The notes: generated from the letters alone by a model not told the origin. Numbered from the stretch's first letter, positions 16,657-26,443 are shown. The stretch is 64,000 nt of DNA from Bifidobacterium sp. (GCA_022649135.1 JALCNP010000004.1:119019-183018), one strand, 5' to 3'. Translations and numbers: made by a program.

Positions 16657-18165
16657 CTACGTGCGGTCGCTGCACCCCGATTCCTGTACATCCTCGAGCG
16701 AGGCGACCAGACGCCTCACGCCCGGGTCTATCTCGGCGAGTTCGGGGCGTATGAAGTTAAGACGCACATGGCTGTCATCGTCTCCGTCGGCGTCGAATAT
16801 GCAGCCCGGCATGAAGCTGACCCCACGGCGTCGCGCCGCGTTCAGAACCGTCTCCCCGTGCATGCCGGGGGGCAGCGAGGCCCAGACGTAGTAGCCGCCT
16901 GCGGGTCTGGACCACAGGAGACGGTTCTTGGCATATCGCGCCATCGCCGTGCAGAAGGCCTCGAGCTTCTTCGCGTTGTCGTCGCGGAGCCGTTTCACAT
17001 GCTCGGAAACGAGGTTGGCGCGCAACAGCTGTATGCAGATGCGCTGGGAGGACGAACTCGTGTGCTGATCCACCAGGGTGCGCAGGGCGGCCAGACGCGA
17101 GACGACATGCGTGTCGGCGATGAGCCATCCGGTCCGCAGTCCCGGTGCCACGGTTTTGGAGAACGTCGACAGATAGACCACGTACCCGCTGTTTTCCATG
17201 CCCTTGAGCGGCGTAACGACGGGATTCGCAATGTCGCGGTTTCCCATGCCGCCCGTGGCGTAGGCGAGCTCTCCGTAGGGGTCGTCCTCCAGTATCAGGC
17301 ACTGGTTCCTCATCGCTGTCTCAAGCAGCGTGCATCGTCTGTCGGCGGGCATCGTCGTGCCCGTCGGATTGTGAAAGGTCGGGATGGTGTAGATGAGCTT
17401 CGGGTGGAATCGTGCGCAATAGGCGTCGAGCAGATCCGTGCGCATCCCGTTGCCATCCATCGGCACCGCGACGACGCGGGCCCCCGCCGACCGGAAGGCC
17501 TGGAGTGCGGGGAAGAACGTGTATTGCTCGACCAGTATGCAATCCCCGGGATTGATGAATGCCCTCACGCACAGATCGATGCCCTGCTCCGAGCCCGACA
17601 GGACCATGATATTGCCGGGCTCGCAGCGTATCGCGCGATCCCGCCGCATGTGCCGCGCCAGAAGCTCCCTGAGTTCGGGGAATCCCTCGATCGGGGATTC
17701 CGGCTGGCCGTCGAAATCATGGGAGGCGAAGGCCTTGAGACTTACCTGGCGCAGCAGCTCGTCCGGTATCGCCTGGGGGTTGGGAGATCCTGTGGCGAAA
17801 TCGATGACGCCCGTGAGGTTCTGCGCCTGGTTCGCCGAGGCGAGATCGTGATAGGTGAAGCGGTTGGAATAATCGCTGAACAGCAGGGGCCATGGGGGGT
17901 TGTGCGTGATCGGAGGCGCGGCCTGCGCTCGATCCTGGACGAAAGTGCCCTTGCCCACGTGCGAGGCGATGAAGCCTTCGTCCCGCAGCTGCCGGTACGC
18001 CTGCAGAACCGTGGTCCGGTTGATGCCCAGCTGGGCGGCGAGATTCCGTTCGGAGGGGAGCCTGTAGTGGGCTGCAAGCCTGCCTTCCGTGATCTGATCG
18101 CGCAGCTGCCTGACGAGCTGACGGTAGAGCGGAACTGCGCCGTTCTTATCCAGAACGATCTGCAT
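16657..18165 (-). CDS. pdxR: MocR/PdxR-type GntR-aminotransferase regulator
   Basis: The 502-residue protein joins a GntR winged helix (LYRQLVRQLRDQITEGRLAAHYRLPSERNLAAQLGINRTTVLQAYRQL, residues 10-80) to an aminotransferase class I-like domain with LILEDDPYGELAY and the PLP-lysine segment LSTFSKTVAPGLRTGWLIA. Such proteins sense pyridoxal phosphate and control pdxST. ATG 18165 has GGAGGGAGG just upstream; the track's start at 18393 adds a basic, non-family leader. The gene is 224 bp downstream of pdxT on the same strand, not divergent as in many relatives. An activator role for pdxST is inferred from family and position. Confidence 0.88.
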   Translation of the reverse strand: MQIVLDKNGAVPLYRQLVRQLRDQITEGRLAAHYRLPSERNLAAQLGINRTTVLQAYRQLRDEGFIASHVGKGTFVQDRAQAAPPITHNPPWPLLFSDYSNRFTYHDLASANQAQNLTGVIDFATGSPNPQAIPDELLRQVSLKAFASHDFDGQPESPIEGFPELRELLARHMRRDRAIRCEPGNIMVLSGSEQGIDLCVRAFINPGDCILVEQYTFFPALQAFRSAGARVVAVPMDGNGMRTDLLDAYCARFHPKLIYTIPTFHNPTGTTMPADRRCTLLETAMRNQCLILEDDPYGELAYATGGMGNRDIANPVVTPLKGMENSGYVVYLSTFSKTVAPGLRTGWLIADTHVVSRLAALRTLVDQHTSSSSQRICIQLLRANLVSEHVKRLRDDNAKKLEAFCTAMARYAKNRLLWSRPAGGYYVWASLPPGMHGETVLNAARRRGVSFMPGCIFDADGDDDSHVRLNFIRPELAEIDPGVRRLVASLEDVQESGCSDRT

Positions 18166-18263
18166 CGCCTCCCTCCTTCCCGGGGCATGTGCGGTTCCTC
18201 CCATTGTGCACCACGGCCAGGTCCGGGGGTGGGGGCGTCGTGGCGGGGTTTCCCCTATCGCGT

Positions 18264-18298
18264 CAGGGCGCTCGGGCGCGGCGGGGCCTAGCGCCCTG
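18264..18298. terminator. Inverted repeat between pdxT and pdxR
   Basis: CAGGGCGCT and AGCGCCCTG are perfect 9-bp complements separated by 17 nt, inside the 224-bp gap upstream of pdxR. The repeat may form a terminator-like hairpin after pdxT or be part of the control region of pdxR. No T-tract follows. Confidence 0.35.
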
Positions 18299-18389
18299 CG
18301 CCCCCGAAGGGTGTGGGTTCCGCCGCGCTGGTGCATGCGGGTTCGTGCGGTCGGCATGCAGGGAGGAACCATGCCGGTGCGCACATCGT

Positions 18390-19043
18390 TCACAGGGACA
18401 GGAACAGCTCGTGTATCCGGGTATCGCCCGTCAGCTCCGGGTGGAACGCCGTCGCCAGAATAGCCCCCTGACGCAGACCGACCGGGTGCCCGTCGACTTC
18501 GGATTCGACCGTGGCTTTCGGGCCCGTGTCGACCACGAATGGTCCGCGTATGAAAACCCGGGGGAAGTCCGTGATGCTTGCGAACGAGCCGACGCTCCGG
18601 AAGCTCCCCAGCTGCCTGCCGTAGGCGTTCCGGCGAACGACCGCGTCCAGCGCCCCGAAATAGATGTTGTCATCGTTGTCGAGCCGTTTGGCGAGCAGAA
18701 TCATGCCGGCGCATGTTCCCAACACTGGCCTTCCTCGGGCGATGTGCCGCGAAATGGGCTCGAAAAGGCCCGTGAGCCGCAGCAGTTTCCCCTGGGTCGT
18801 GCTCTCTCCGCCGGGGAGGATCACCCGTGCGATCGAATCGTCCCAATCGTGCGCCGACCTCAGCAGGCGCCAGGGGGCTCCCAGCGAGTCGAGCATGGCG
18901 GCATGCTCGGCGAACGCCCCCTGGACTGCGAGAATTCCGGTGACGGACTGATCCCCGTGATCGGGTGTGGAGTGCTGTGCCGGCCGTCCCACAGGGATGG
19001 GCACGCCACGTTCCGTGATGGGGCGTATCTGCGCGTTGTTCAT
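18390..19043 (-). CDS. pdxT: PLP synthase glutaminase subunit PdxT
   Basis: The 217-residue glutaminase supplies ammonia to PdxS for pyridoxal 5'-phosphate synthesis. The core begins at GILAVQGAFAEH (about residue 36) and includes PGGESTT, the nucleophile Cys in VLGTCAGMILLA and the His-Glu pair in TAFHPELT. The roughly 35 residues before the core are not usual for PdxT, and no in-frame start lies close to the core. The ATG follows the pdxS stop directly, so the two are co-expressed. Confidence 0.95.
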   Translation of the reverse strand: MNNAQIRPITERGVPIPVGRPAQHSTPDHGDQSVTGILAVQGAFAEHAAMLDSLGAPWRLLRSAHDWDDSIARVILPGGESTTQGKLLRLTGLFEPISRHIARGRPVLGTCAGMILLAKRLDNDDNIYFGALDAVVRRNAYGRQLGSFRSVGSFASITDFPRVFIRGPFVVDTGPKATVESEVDGHPVGLRQGAILATAFHPELTGDTRIHELFLSL

Positions 19044-19922
19044 CTATTCTCCCCGCGCGGCCATGATGGTGGTTATCTCGTCCTCGTTGATGCCGACCAT
19101 CGCCTCTCCCAGGTTTTCGGACAGGCGTGCGAGAAGGTCGGCGTCCTGCCAGTTCGCCGTAGCCTGGACGATCGCCGCCGCCCTTTTTGCCGGATTCCCC
19201 GATTTGAAGATGCCGGACCCCACGAATACGCCCTCGGCCCCGAGCTCCATCATGAGCGCCGCGTCGGCTGGGGTGGCCACGCCGCCCGCCGCGAAGTTCA
19301 CCACGGGCAGTCTTCCGTTGTCGTGCACGGATTTGGCCAGATCGTAAGGGACGGCCAGCGTTTTGGCTGCTTCGAACAGCTCGTCGTCCCGCAGCGAGCG
19401 CAACTGCCCGATCTGCTTGTTCATGGTGCGCATGTGTCTGACCGCCTGGATCACGTCGCCCGTTCCCGGCTCGCCCTTGGTCCGTATCATGGCGGCGCCC
19501 TCGCCGATCCTGCGCAGGGCCTCGCCCAGATTCTTCGCCCCGCACACGAATGGCACGTCGAACGCGTTCTTGTCGATGTGGTACACATCGTCGGCGGGGC
19601 TGAGTACCTCGGACTCGTCGATGTAGTCGATGTCGATGGCCTGCAGGATGCGCGCCTCGCTGATGTGCCCGATGCGCACCTTTGCCATGACCGGGATGGA
19701 GACGGCCTTCTGGATGCTGCGGATCATCGCCGGGTCGCTCATGCGCGAGACTCCCCCCGCCGCCCGGATGTCCGCCGGGATCCGCTCGAGGGCCATGACG
19801 GCGCAGGCCCCCGCCTCCTCGGCTATGGAGGCCTGCTCGGGGGTCGTCACATCCATGATCACCCCTCCTTTGAGCATCTGAGCCAGATTTCGGTTGAGTG
19901 TTGCGCGGTTGCCTTCAGCCAT
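19044..19922 (-). CDS. pdxS: Pyridoxal 5'-phosphate synthase subunit PdxS
   Basis: The 292-residue TIM-barrel lyase condenses ribose 5-phosphate, glyceraldehyde 3-phosphate and ammonia to PLP. It shows [14 protein letters not shown], the Lys of [22 protein letters not shown], the Lys of [15 protein letters not shown], and the phosphate site [29 protein letters not shown]. The start follows AAGGAG and GGAG motifs. It heads the pdxS-pdxT pair, with the MocR regulator further downstream. Confidence 0.97.
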   Translation of the reverse strand: MAEGNRATLNRNLAQMLKGGVIMDVTTPEQASIAEEAGACAVMALERIPADIRAAGGVSRMSDPAMIRSIQKAVSIPVMAKVRIGHISEARILQAIDIDYIDESEVLSPADDVYHIDKNAFDVPFVCGAKNLGEALRRIGEGAAMIRTKGEPGTGDVIQAVRHMRTMNKQIGQLRSLRDDELFEAAKTLAVPYDLAKSVHDNGRLPVVNFAAGGVATPADAALMMELGAEGVFVGSGIFKSGNPAKRAAAIVQATANWQDADLLARLSENLGEAMVGINEDEITTIMAARGE

Positions 19923-20472
19923 GATTCTCCATTCTCCTTGTTCGATGCATCAGTCGATGCATGCGTTTTTTCTGTCGCGATGATGGTCATGCGGGGTGCG
20001 CTGGGCCGTCCTGCGGGTTCACCTGGCGGATCCGCCCGCGCATCCGGCGCGCCTTCCGGTCGATCCCGGATGGTGCGGGTGGCGGAAGAGTCCGTCGGCG
20101 GGTATGCTCACGCCCCTCACTTCATGGAAGTCTATGTGCATCGCACGGGTGCCGATAGGGCCAATGCCCCACTTCCTGACCCGTCCATTTCCTCGATTTC
20201 GGCACGCATCTGTCGCCTGGGCGCGTGGACTTCCGGCTGGGCGTCGATCCCTCTCCTCCGGGTCTGCTTCCGATCCGCAGCCCGGTTATGTCCGGGGCAT
20301 GGCGCGCGGTCTGGTAGAATGAGCCCCTATAACTGAAAATGTTTATCTTTACGCCGTGTATCGCGGGGATTCCTGTTTGTCTCGGGGCCTTTCGGTGGGT
20401 TAACAAGGCGTGACTGCAGCGTCGGATTCGCTATGAGCGAACCTGGCCCGTATACCAGCGTAAGGAGAAACG
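19923..20472. other. 550-bp intergenic region between pdxS and metal ATPase
   Basis: This gap separates the divergent pdxS and P-type ATPase genes and should hold both promoters. The direct repeat TCGATGCAT (19942-19950 and 19954-19962) lies just upstream of the pdxS ribosome site. Several short ORFs cross the gap (for example 20122-20406, minus), but none has a ribosome site or recognisable protein. I see no RNA gene here. Confidence 0.5.
19942..19962 (-). promoter_or_regulatory. Direct repeat upstream of pdxS
   Basis: Two copies of TCGATGCAT start 12 bp apart, about 20-40 bases upstream of the pdxS start. PdxR-type regulators are known to bind direct repeats upstream of pdxST, so this is a candidate site. 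It is close to the start codon, which would be unusual for an activator site. Confidence 0.3.
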
Positions 20473-22797
20473 ATGAGTAGGATCATCGATCTTTGCAAAC
20501 ATGTGCCTTTGCTGCCTGTCACCATAGTGTCGGCGGCCATAATAGCGATTCTGTGGAATTGGCGTCCGTGGGGATCCATTCCCGGGCCGTACAACCCTTC
20601 GGCGGGCCAGTGGGTGGCCATACTGCTGGTAGCCTATACCGTCGTTGATACGGTGCGCAGCATGGTCGAGGATTTCCGTCACGGGCACGCCGGCGTCGAC
20701 ATCCTCGCCGTCATCGCCATCCTTTCCACTCTCGCCGTTCAGGAGTATTGGGCGAGCTGGGCCGTCGTGCTGATGATCTGGTCGGGCGACGCCATAGAGG
20801 AATACGCGCAGGAGAAGGCGAAAAGCAATCTTACGGCACTGGTCAGCGCCGCTCCGCAGACCGCGCATGTGGTGAATCTTCCGGGTGTCGGTGCTGGTGT
20901 TGGTACCGGCGGCGGGCGGACGCCCGAAGGCGGCGGCAACGCCACGGTTTCCCGCGAGACCCAGGGGAACGAGGGCTTCCGCTCGGTGACCGGTCCGGCT
21001 TCCGCCGCGCAGTCTTCCGGACATGGGGCTGACGCGGGCGACGCGCATTTTCACACGGTCGCGGTCCAGGATGTGAAACTCGGTGACGTCCTGGTCGTGC
21101 TCCCGGGGGAGACCACGCCGGTCGATGGTGAGCTGCTGAGCGGATCGGCCACGCTGGATCTGAGCAACATCAACGGCGAGCCGGTTCCCCGGGAGATCTT
21201 CGCCGGGGCGCGCGTCATGTCCGGCGCGGTGAACGGTTCGACTACGCTGACCATGAGGGCCACGCAGCTTGCACAGGACTCGCAGTATCAGCACATCCTT
21301 GCGCTGGTCTCCTCGGCTCAGAACTCACGGGCCGCCGTGGTGAAGACCGCCGACGTGCTGGCCATCCCCTTCACGATTCTCTCCCTGTGCATCGCCTGCG
21401 CGGCATGGTTCGTCTCCGGGACCCCCACGCGGTTCGCGCAGGTGCTGGTGCTGGCCACGCCATGCCCGCTGCTGATAGCCGCCCCCGTCGCCTATATGGC
21501 GGGCACAGGGCGTCTCGCCAAGGCGGGGATTCTCATCAAGGTTCAGGAGGTCTTGGAGAATCTGGGCCGCGTCTCCCACATTTTCTTCGATAAAACCGGT
21601 ACGCTTACCGTGAAGCAGCCCCAGGTGGTTCGCGTTGATGTTCCCGATGGGGCCGGTGAGGTGCTGCGCGGCGCGGTCTGTGCGCCCGCCGTCCAGCCCG
21701 GTGTGCAAGGCGGTGCGCCCGCAGCGGTGCAGCCGTCTCCCGGGCGTGCGCGCACTGTTTCGTGGGACGGTCATGAGAAGGACCGCATCGTGATGCTTGC
21801 GGGCGTCGTGGAGACATACTCCGTGCATATCCTCGCCAAGGGCATAGCCCGCGCGGGAAACGAGGCGATGCGCCGTCTTCGCGCCCGTCCCTCGGACCCG
21901 GGCAAAGACTCGGGCGAGGTGGGCGGCCCTCAGGGGTATCCCGTGGTGAAGAACGTCAAGGAGGATGCCGGGAATGGTGTTTCCGGTGAGGTGGATGGGC
22001 TGACGGTCCGCGTGGGGCGCTTCGCCTACGTTATGCAAGGGGTCGTGCCGGTGTCGGCGCCTGACTCGCCGGCTCGCGCGGATGTCTCCGACTTTTTCCC
22101 GACACGCGATTTCACGGATCTGGCTGCGGATGAGATGGCGACGTATGTGGCCATCGAGGGGCGGCTGGCCGCGCGGCTTGTTCTGAAGGACGTGCCCCGA
22201 TCGAACTCGGCGTCCTCCATTAAGCGGCTTAGGGCGCTTGGCGTCCAGCGGCTGACGATGGTTACCGGCGACAAGATGGCATCCGCGCGCATCATCGCCG
22301 ACGAGGTCGGCATCGGTGATGTTCAGGCCGAGCTCTTCCCCGAGGACAAGGTGAAGGCCGTGGCTGACGCCGCCGCAAAAAGCGCGGGAAAGCTGCCCTG
22401 GTGGGATGCCGTTCTGGCCCGTTTCGCCGGCCAGCCGACGCAACGACCGATCACGATGATGGTCGGGGACGGTGTGAATGACGCCCCCGTCCTCGCCGCG
22501 GCGGACATCGGCATGGCGATTACCGACGGGACTTCGACCGCAGCCTCCGAATCGGCGCAGGTGGTGATCATGAACGATGACATCGGTGCCGTTCCCAGCG
22601 CGATCGCCATCGCCCGGCGAACGAAGCGGGTGATGCTTCAGGCGGTTGTAGCCGGTCTTGCCTTGGCTTTGGTGGGCATGGTCGCGGCGGCCTTCAATCT
22701 GATCCCCGTCGTCGTCGGCGCGTTTCTTCAGGAGGCCATAGACGTCATCTCCATTCTGTGGGCGTTGACGGCGCTGTTCGATCGCGACGAGGGGTGA
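20473..22797 (+). CDS. P1B-type heavy-metal ATPase with TPCP motif
   Basis: The 774-residue pump shows the phosphorylation motif DKTGTLT, ATP-domain TMVTGDK and MVGDGVNDAP. The ion-binding helix reads ATPCPLLIAAPVAYMAG, that is T-P-C-P rather than the C-P-C of copper pumps. The N-terminus has no metal-binding CxxC domain. Two low-complexity Gly/Ala/Pro insertions stand out: about residues 138-190 before the actuator domain, and another in the nucleotide-binding domain after DKTGTLT. The start is preceded by AAGGAGAAACG. The cargo is unclear; TPC-type pumps have been linked to iron, nickel or cobalt. Confidence 0.9.
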   Translation: MSRIIDLCKHVPLLPVTIVSAAIIAILWNWRPWGSIPGPYNPSAGQWVAILLVAYTVVDTVRSMVEDFRHGHAGVDILAVIAILSTLAVQEYWASWAVVLMIWSGDAIEEYAQEKAKSNLTALVSAAPQTAHVVNLPGVGAGVGTGGGRTPEGGGNATVSRETQGNEGFRSVTGPASAAQSSGHGADAGDAHFHTVAVQDVKLGDVLVVLPGETTPVDGELLSGSATLDLSNINGEPVPREIFAGARVMSGAVNGSTTLTMRATQLAQDSQYQHILALVSSAQNSRAAVVKTADVLAIPFTILSLCIACAAWFVSGTPTRFAQVLVLATPCPLLIAAPVAYMAGTGRLAKAGILIKVQEVLENLGRVSHIFFDKTGTLTVKQPQVVRVDVPDGAGEVLRGAVCAPAVQPGVQGGAPAAVQPSPGRARTVSWDGHEKDRIVMLAGVVETYSVHILAKGIARAGNEAMRRLRARPSDPGKDSGEVGGPQGYPVVKNVKEDAGNGVSGEVDGLTVRVGRFAYVMQGVVPVSAPDSPARADVSDFFPTRDFTDLAADEMATYVAIEGRLAARLVLKDVPRSNSASSIKRLRALGVQRLTMVTGDKMASARIIADEVGIGDVQAELFPEDKVKAVADAAAKSAGKLPWWDAVLARFAGQPTQRPITMMVGDGVNDAPVLAAADIGMAITDGTSTAASESAQVVIMNDDIGAVPSAIAIARRTKRVMLQAVVAGLALALVGMVAAAFNLIPVVVGAFLQEAIDVISILWALTALFDRDEG

Positions 22798-23081
22798 TTG
22801 ACGGCGGGTGATCGGCGAGAGACCGGGAGGCGTCTGGGTTGGCCGAACTGCGTGATGTCCGCCTGACGGGCTCGTTGTGCCGCCCGGATTCGTTTCCGCC
22901 CTCCCGGCCATCATGAATCGGGCGGGCGGGAGAGCGAACGGTGTCTGGCATGCCTGCGGGCGCCTGCTCATGGTGTCGGGGGTGGCGGCCGACCTCTCGG
23001 CATCGTGGAGTCAGATTCGGCAGACGGATCACCAGGCATAATACGTGCATATGAGGTGTAAAACACTGTTGCCGGGGCGGC

Positions 23082-24539
23082 ATGTGCGTTAGGCTTGAGC
23101 TTGTGACTGAGAACAATGAACTTCGCATTGCCGTAATCGGCGCCGGCCCGGCCGGCGTCTACTCCTCGGATATTTTCCTTCGCCAACTGGAAAAGACGGG
23201 CGAGGGACTGGGACTGGGAACAAAGGCCCGCATTGATCTGTTCGAAAAGCTCCCCGTGCCTTTCGGCCTGGTTCGCTACGGCGTTGCTCCCGACCATCCC
23301 AGCATCAAGTTCATAGCGGACGCCTTGGAGAAAACGTTGGACAATCCCGATATCCATTTGTACTGCGACGTGGAGTTCGGGAAGGACCTCACCGTGGAGG
23401 ATCTGCTGGACCGCTATGATGCCGTGCTGTTCGCCACGGGTGCCGTCGCCGACAGGCCGCTGACCATACCGGGGGCGGATCTGAACGGGGTTTTCGGCGC
23501 AGCGCGATTCGTGGAGTGGTACGACGGGTATCCCACCGGCGTACGCGAATGGCCGTTGGACGCGGAGCAGGTGGCCGTGATCGGCGGCGGAAACGTGGCC
23601 ATGGACGTCGCGCGTGAACTGATGCGCAACGCCGATGACCTGAAGGCGCGTACGGATATTCCCGACAATGTCTACGAGGGAATCAAACGCAACCGCATAC
23701 GTGACCTGCACCTATTCGTGCGCAGGGGTGTGGCGCAGGCGAAGTTCTCCGTTCAGGAGCTCAGGGAGATGGAGAAGCTGCCGGGGGTGCGGATCGTCGT
23801 TGACGAGGGTGACTTCGATCTTGACGAGGACACCGTCGACAAGGCGGGTGCGAACAAGCTCACCAGGCAGATGGTGGAGGAGCTTTTCGCCATTCGCGAT
23901 CTCGCCCAGGACATGGAGGACGACGGTGGGACCGATTATGCGGGCAACCCCGCCGACCGCACCTACCACCTGCATTTCAATGCCGCGCCCACGGAGATAC
24001 TGGGAGGCGAGGGCACCGTCCGCGCGATTCGCGTGGAGCGCACCGAAACAGGGGCCGATGGGGTGATGCACCATTCGGGAGCCTTTACGGACATACCGGT
24101 GCAGGCCGTTTACCACGCCATCGGGTACAAGCCGGCTTCGATTCCGGGGATTGCCTATGATGAGGGCCGCACGGTGTTGGCGAACGACGAGGGGCGCATC
24201 CTGCAATGCGTCGGCGGAGAGCGATGCGATCGTCTGTATGCGACCGGCTGGGCGAAGCGCGGGCCCGTTGGACTGATCGGCTCGACCAAATCCGATGCGC
24301 TGCTGATCGTGACCAACATGCTTGAGGATCTGGCGCAGGCGCCCGGTTCGGGGCGTCTCGCCGCCGATCGGGACCCCGAGTCGATTGATCGTCTGCTTGC
24401 CGAACGTGACGTGAAGCCGCTTGGTTTCGCCGAGTGGAAAAAAATCGATGCGTTTGAGCGCGCGCAGGGTGCGAAGGAGAACCGGGAGCATAAGAAGATC
24501 ATCGATCCGGAGCAGATGCGCCGTATCGCCCGCGCGTAG
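23082..24539 (+). CDS. fprA: Ferredoxin-NADP reductase, FprA/adrenodoxin reductase type
   Basis: The 485-residue flavoenzyme has the N-terminal FAD motif AVIGAGPAGVYSSDIF, the segment KLPVPFGLVRYGVAPDHPSIK diagnostic of the adrenodoxin-reductase family, the NADP motif VAVIGGGNVAMDVARELMR and the C-terminal ATGWAKRGPVGLIGSTKSDA. It moves electrons between NADP(H) and ferredoxin. ATG 23082 (after GGGGCGG) and GTG 23103 (residue 8) are both plausible starts. It lies between the metal ATPase and htpX, all on the plus strand, with no clear operon link. Confidence 0.92.
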   Translation: MCVRLELVTENNELRIAVIGAGPAGVYSSDIFLRQLEKTGEGLGLGTKARIDLFEKLPVPFGLVRYGVAPDHPSIKFIADALEKTLDNPDIHLYCDVEFGKDLTVEDLLDRYDAVLFATGAVADRPLTIPGADLNGVFGAARFVEWYDGYPTGVREWPLDAEQVAVIGGGNVAMDVARELMRNADDLKARTDIPDNVYEGIKRNRIRDLHLFVRRGVAQAKFSVQELREMEKLPGVRIVVDEGDFDLDEDTVDKAGANKLTRQMVEELFAIRDLAQDMEDDGGTDYAGNPADRTYHLHFNAAPTEILGGEGTVRAIRVERTETGADGVMHHSGAFTDIPVQAVYHAIGYKPASIPGIAYDEGRTVLANDEGRILQCVGGERCDRLYATGWAKRGPVGLIGSTKSDALLIVTNMLEDLAQAPGSGRLAADRDPESIDRLLAERDVKPLGFAEWKKIDAFERAQGAKENREHKKIIDPEQMRRIARA

Positions 24540-24665
24540 CGGAGATTGCCGAGGGAGCCTGCCACCGGGATGCCGTTACCGCGGTTTCCGCATACCTGTT
24601 CGGCGGGTGCGCGCATACGGGTGACGTTCAGCAAAAATCCAGACCCTGTGATTAGGATTTTCACT

Positions 24666-25607
24666 ATGAATGGCAAGTTACGGGTGCACGGTCATTTCAA
24701 TGGCCTGAAAACGACGTTGTTGTTCGCCCTCATGTGGGCCGTGATCATGCTGATCTGGTGGCTCACCGGCGCCAGTAACGACACGTTGGTCATATACATC
24801 GTCATTGGCCTGGTCGTCTCCTTCGGCTCGTACTGGTTCTCCGACCGCCTCTCGATCGCCGCCATGCGTGCCCATGAGGTTTCCGAACAGGATCAGCCCG
24901 CACTGTACGCGATCGTGCGTGAGCTGTCCGCGAAGGCGGGAAAGCCGATGCCTCGGATCTACGTGGCCCCGACACTGAGCCCCAATGCATTCGCCACGGG
25001 AAGGAACGAGAGGCACGCGGCCGTGTGCTGCACGCAGGGGATCCTCCAGATTCTCAACGAGCGTGAGATTCGCGGCGTTCTGGGACACGAGCTGATGCAT
25101 GTGTATAACCATGACATCCTCACCTCGGCAATAGCGTCGGCCATGGCCACGGTCATCACCTATCTGGGCTATTCGCTGATGTACGTCGGTGGGGGCAGGG
25201 ACAGGTCGAGCCGCTCGGATTCCGGAGCTCTGGGTCTTATCGGCATGCTGCTCAGCATGATTCTGGCTCCGTTGGGGGCGTCGCTGATCCAGATGGCCAT
25301 TTCGAGGACTCGCGAATTCGACGCTGACGAGGACGGTAGCATGCTGACGGGGGATCCCGAGGCACTGGCTTCGGCTCTGAACAAGATATCCTATGGGGCT
25401 CAGACACATCAGATGCCGCACACTGCCGGAACTCAGAGCGTGTCCGCCATGATGATCACCAACCCGTTCTCCTCCCAGGGTTTTAGCCGCCTGTTCTCCA
25501 CGCATCCGCCGACCGATGAACGCATAGCCCGTCTGATGCAGATGGCCCAGGAGATGCATGCCTCGGGCGTTGAGGCCGGAGGGGATCGCGGCCAGGTCGG
25601 CTATTGA
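24666..25607 (+). CDS. htpX: HtpX-family membrane zinc metalloprotease
   Basis: The 313-residue protein has two N-terminal membrane helices (LLFALMWAVIMLIWWLTG and LVIYIVIGLVVSFGSYWF), the zinc motif GHELMH followed by VYNHD, further hydrophobic segments in the middle, and the third zinc ligand region REFDADEDG. The C-terminus (FSTHPPTDERIARL) is typical of HtpX, which degrades misfolded membrane proteins. I chose ATG 24666 because the family's N-terminus starts there; the track's extra 40 residues are not conserved in character. Confidence 0.93.
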   Translation: MNGKLRVHGHFNGLKTTLLFALMWAVIMLIWWLTGASNDTLVIYIVIGLVVSFGSYWFSDRLSIAAMRAHEVSEQDQPALYAIVRELSAKAGKPMPRIYVAPTLSPNAFATGRNERHAAVCCTQGILQILNEREIRGVLGHELMHVYNHDILTSAIASAMATVITYLGYSLMYVGGGRDRSSRSDSGALGLIGMLLSMILAPLGASLIQMAISRTREFDADEDGSMLTGDPEALASALNKISYGAQTHQMPHTAGTQSVSAMMITNPFSSQGFSRLFSTHPPTDERIARLMQMAQEMHASGVEAGGDRGQVGY

Positions 25608-25672
25608 TCAGGCCGCCGTTGGTCAGGCCGGTCGGCACGCTGCGAAGGGTCGTCGCATGCCGGCGGCGGCTG

Positions 25673-26356
25673 CTACCGACGGCCCTTCCCGGCGGAAGGT
25701 GAAGGGGCGTCCTCATGCTGCATGGGGACGGGGAGTTTCCCATACAGATACCGGTCCAGCGTGGGGCCGATGACGGCTGCCACCTGAGGAATGGGTATGC
25801 TTGCCAGAGGTTCGGTTTTCATGATGTATCGGACCATCACCAATCCAAGGATCTGCGTTCCGATTGCGTTGATGCGCTGCCGTGCATGATCGATCGTGTG
25901 GTGCTCGAGAATCCGATCGATTATCTGCTCCTGAATGAAACGTTCGAAGATGTGCCGCACCTGTTCGCTGGTGCCGAGTTCCCGCACCAGCGCCAGATAG
26001 GAGTCCCCGAAATCGGGCGTTTCGATTTCACGAAGAAAAGCGTTGAGAAAGCGCTCTCCGGAGACGTCTCCTCCCTGCTTCCCGGATGCGAGGAGAAGGG
26101 CGAGCAGACCGCGCTGATTGTATGTTTCGGCGATCGCCGCGGAGAACAGCTCCTCCTTGCCGCCGAAATAGTAGTGGACGAGCCTTGCGTCGCAACCAGC
26201 GCGGCGTGCGATCCCCCGCATGGTCGTTCCGCGGAACCCGTTGGCCGCGAAATCCTTTTTCGCCGCAACCAGAATGTCATGCCGTGTCGTTGATTCGTTT
26301 CCCGCCCGTCTTCCCCGATGCTGCCCGCCTTCCTTATGGCTGTTTTGTGTGTCCAT
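25673..26356 (-). CDS. TetR-family regulator
   Basis: The protein (227 residues from ATG 26356; 240 from ATG 26395) has a TetR helix-turn-helix, HDILVAAKKDFAANGFRGTTMRGIARRAGCDARLVHYYFGGKEELFSAAI, and a C-terminal ligand-binding region. Neither start has a strong ribosome site. It is divergent from the ABC exporter operon with a palindrome between them, so it probably represses that exporter and itself. Inducer unknown. Confidence 0.88.
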   Translation of the reverse strand: MDTQNSHKEGGQHRGRRAGNESTTRHDILVAAKKDFAANGFRGTTMRGIARRAGCDARLVHYYFGGKEELFSAAIAETYNQRGLLALLLASGKQGGDVSGERFLNAFLREIETPDFGDSYLALVRELGTSEQVRHIFERFIQEQIIDRILEHHTIDHARQRINAIGTQILGLVMVRYIMKTEPLASIPIPQVAAVIGPTLDRYLYGKLPVPMQHEDAPSPSAGKGRR

Positions 26357-26443
26357 CCCGCGCCGGCTTTCCTGATCTGATATGAATGCCAGCATAACAA
26401 TGAGGCTATTGATTTTCCAGTTGGGGAATGTGTGGTATCTTTA

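Noticed and set aside
16768-18291. 507-codon plus-strand ORF over pdxR
   Set aside because: It is the antisense shadow of the MocR/PdxR gene. Its product is rich in Arg, Gly and His with no family motif, as expected for the opposite strand of a high-GC gene.
18189-20336. 715-codon plus-strand ORF over pdxT and pdxS
   Set aside because: It runs antisense to two unmistakable genes and has no recognisable domain or ribosome site.
20122-20406. 94-codon minus-strand ORF upstream of the metal ATPase
   Set aside because: It has no ribosome site, low-complexity composition and no neighbour context; it probably reflects chance in high-GC DNA.
21325-22971. 548-codon minus-strand ORF over the P-type ATPase
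   Set aside because: It is antisense to a gene with clear DKTGTLT and GDGVNDAP motifs; the product is an Arg/His-rich shadow.
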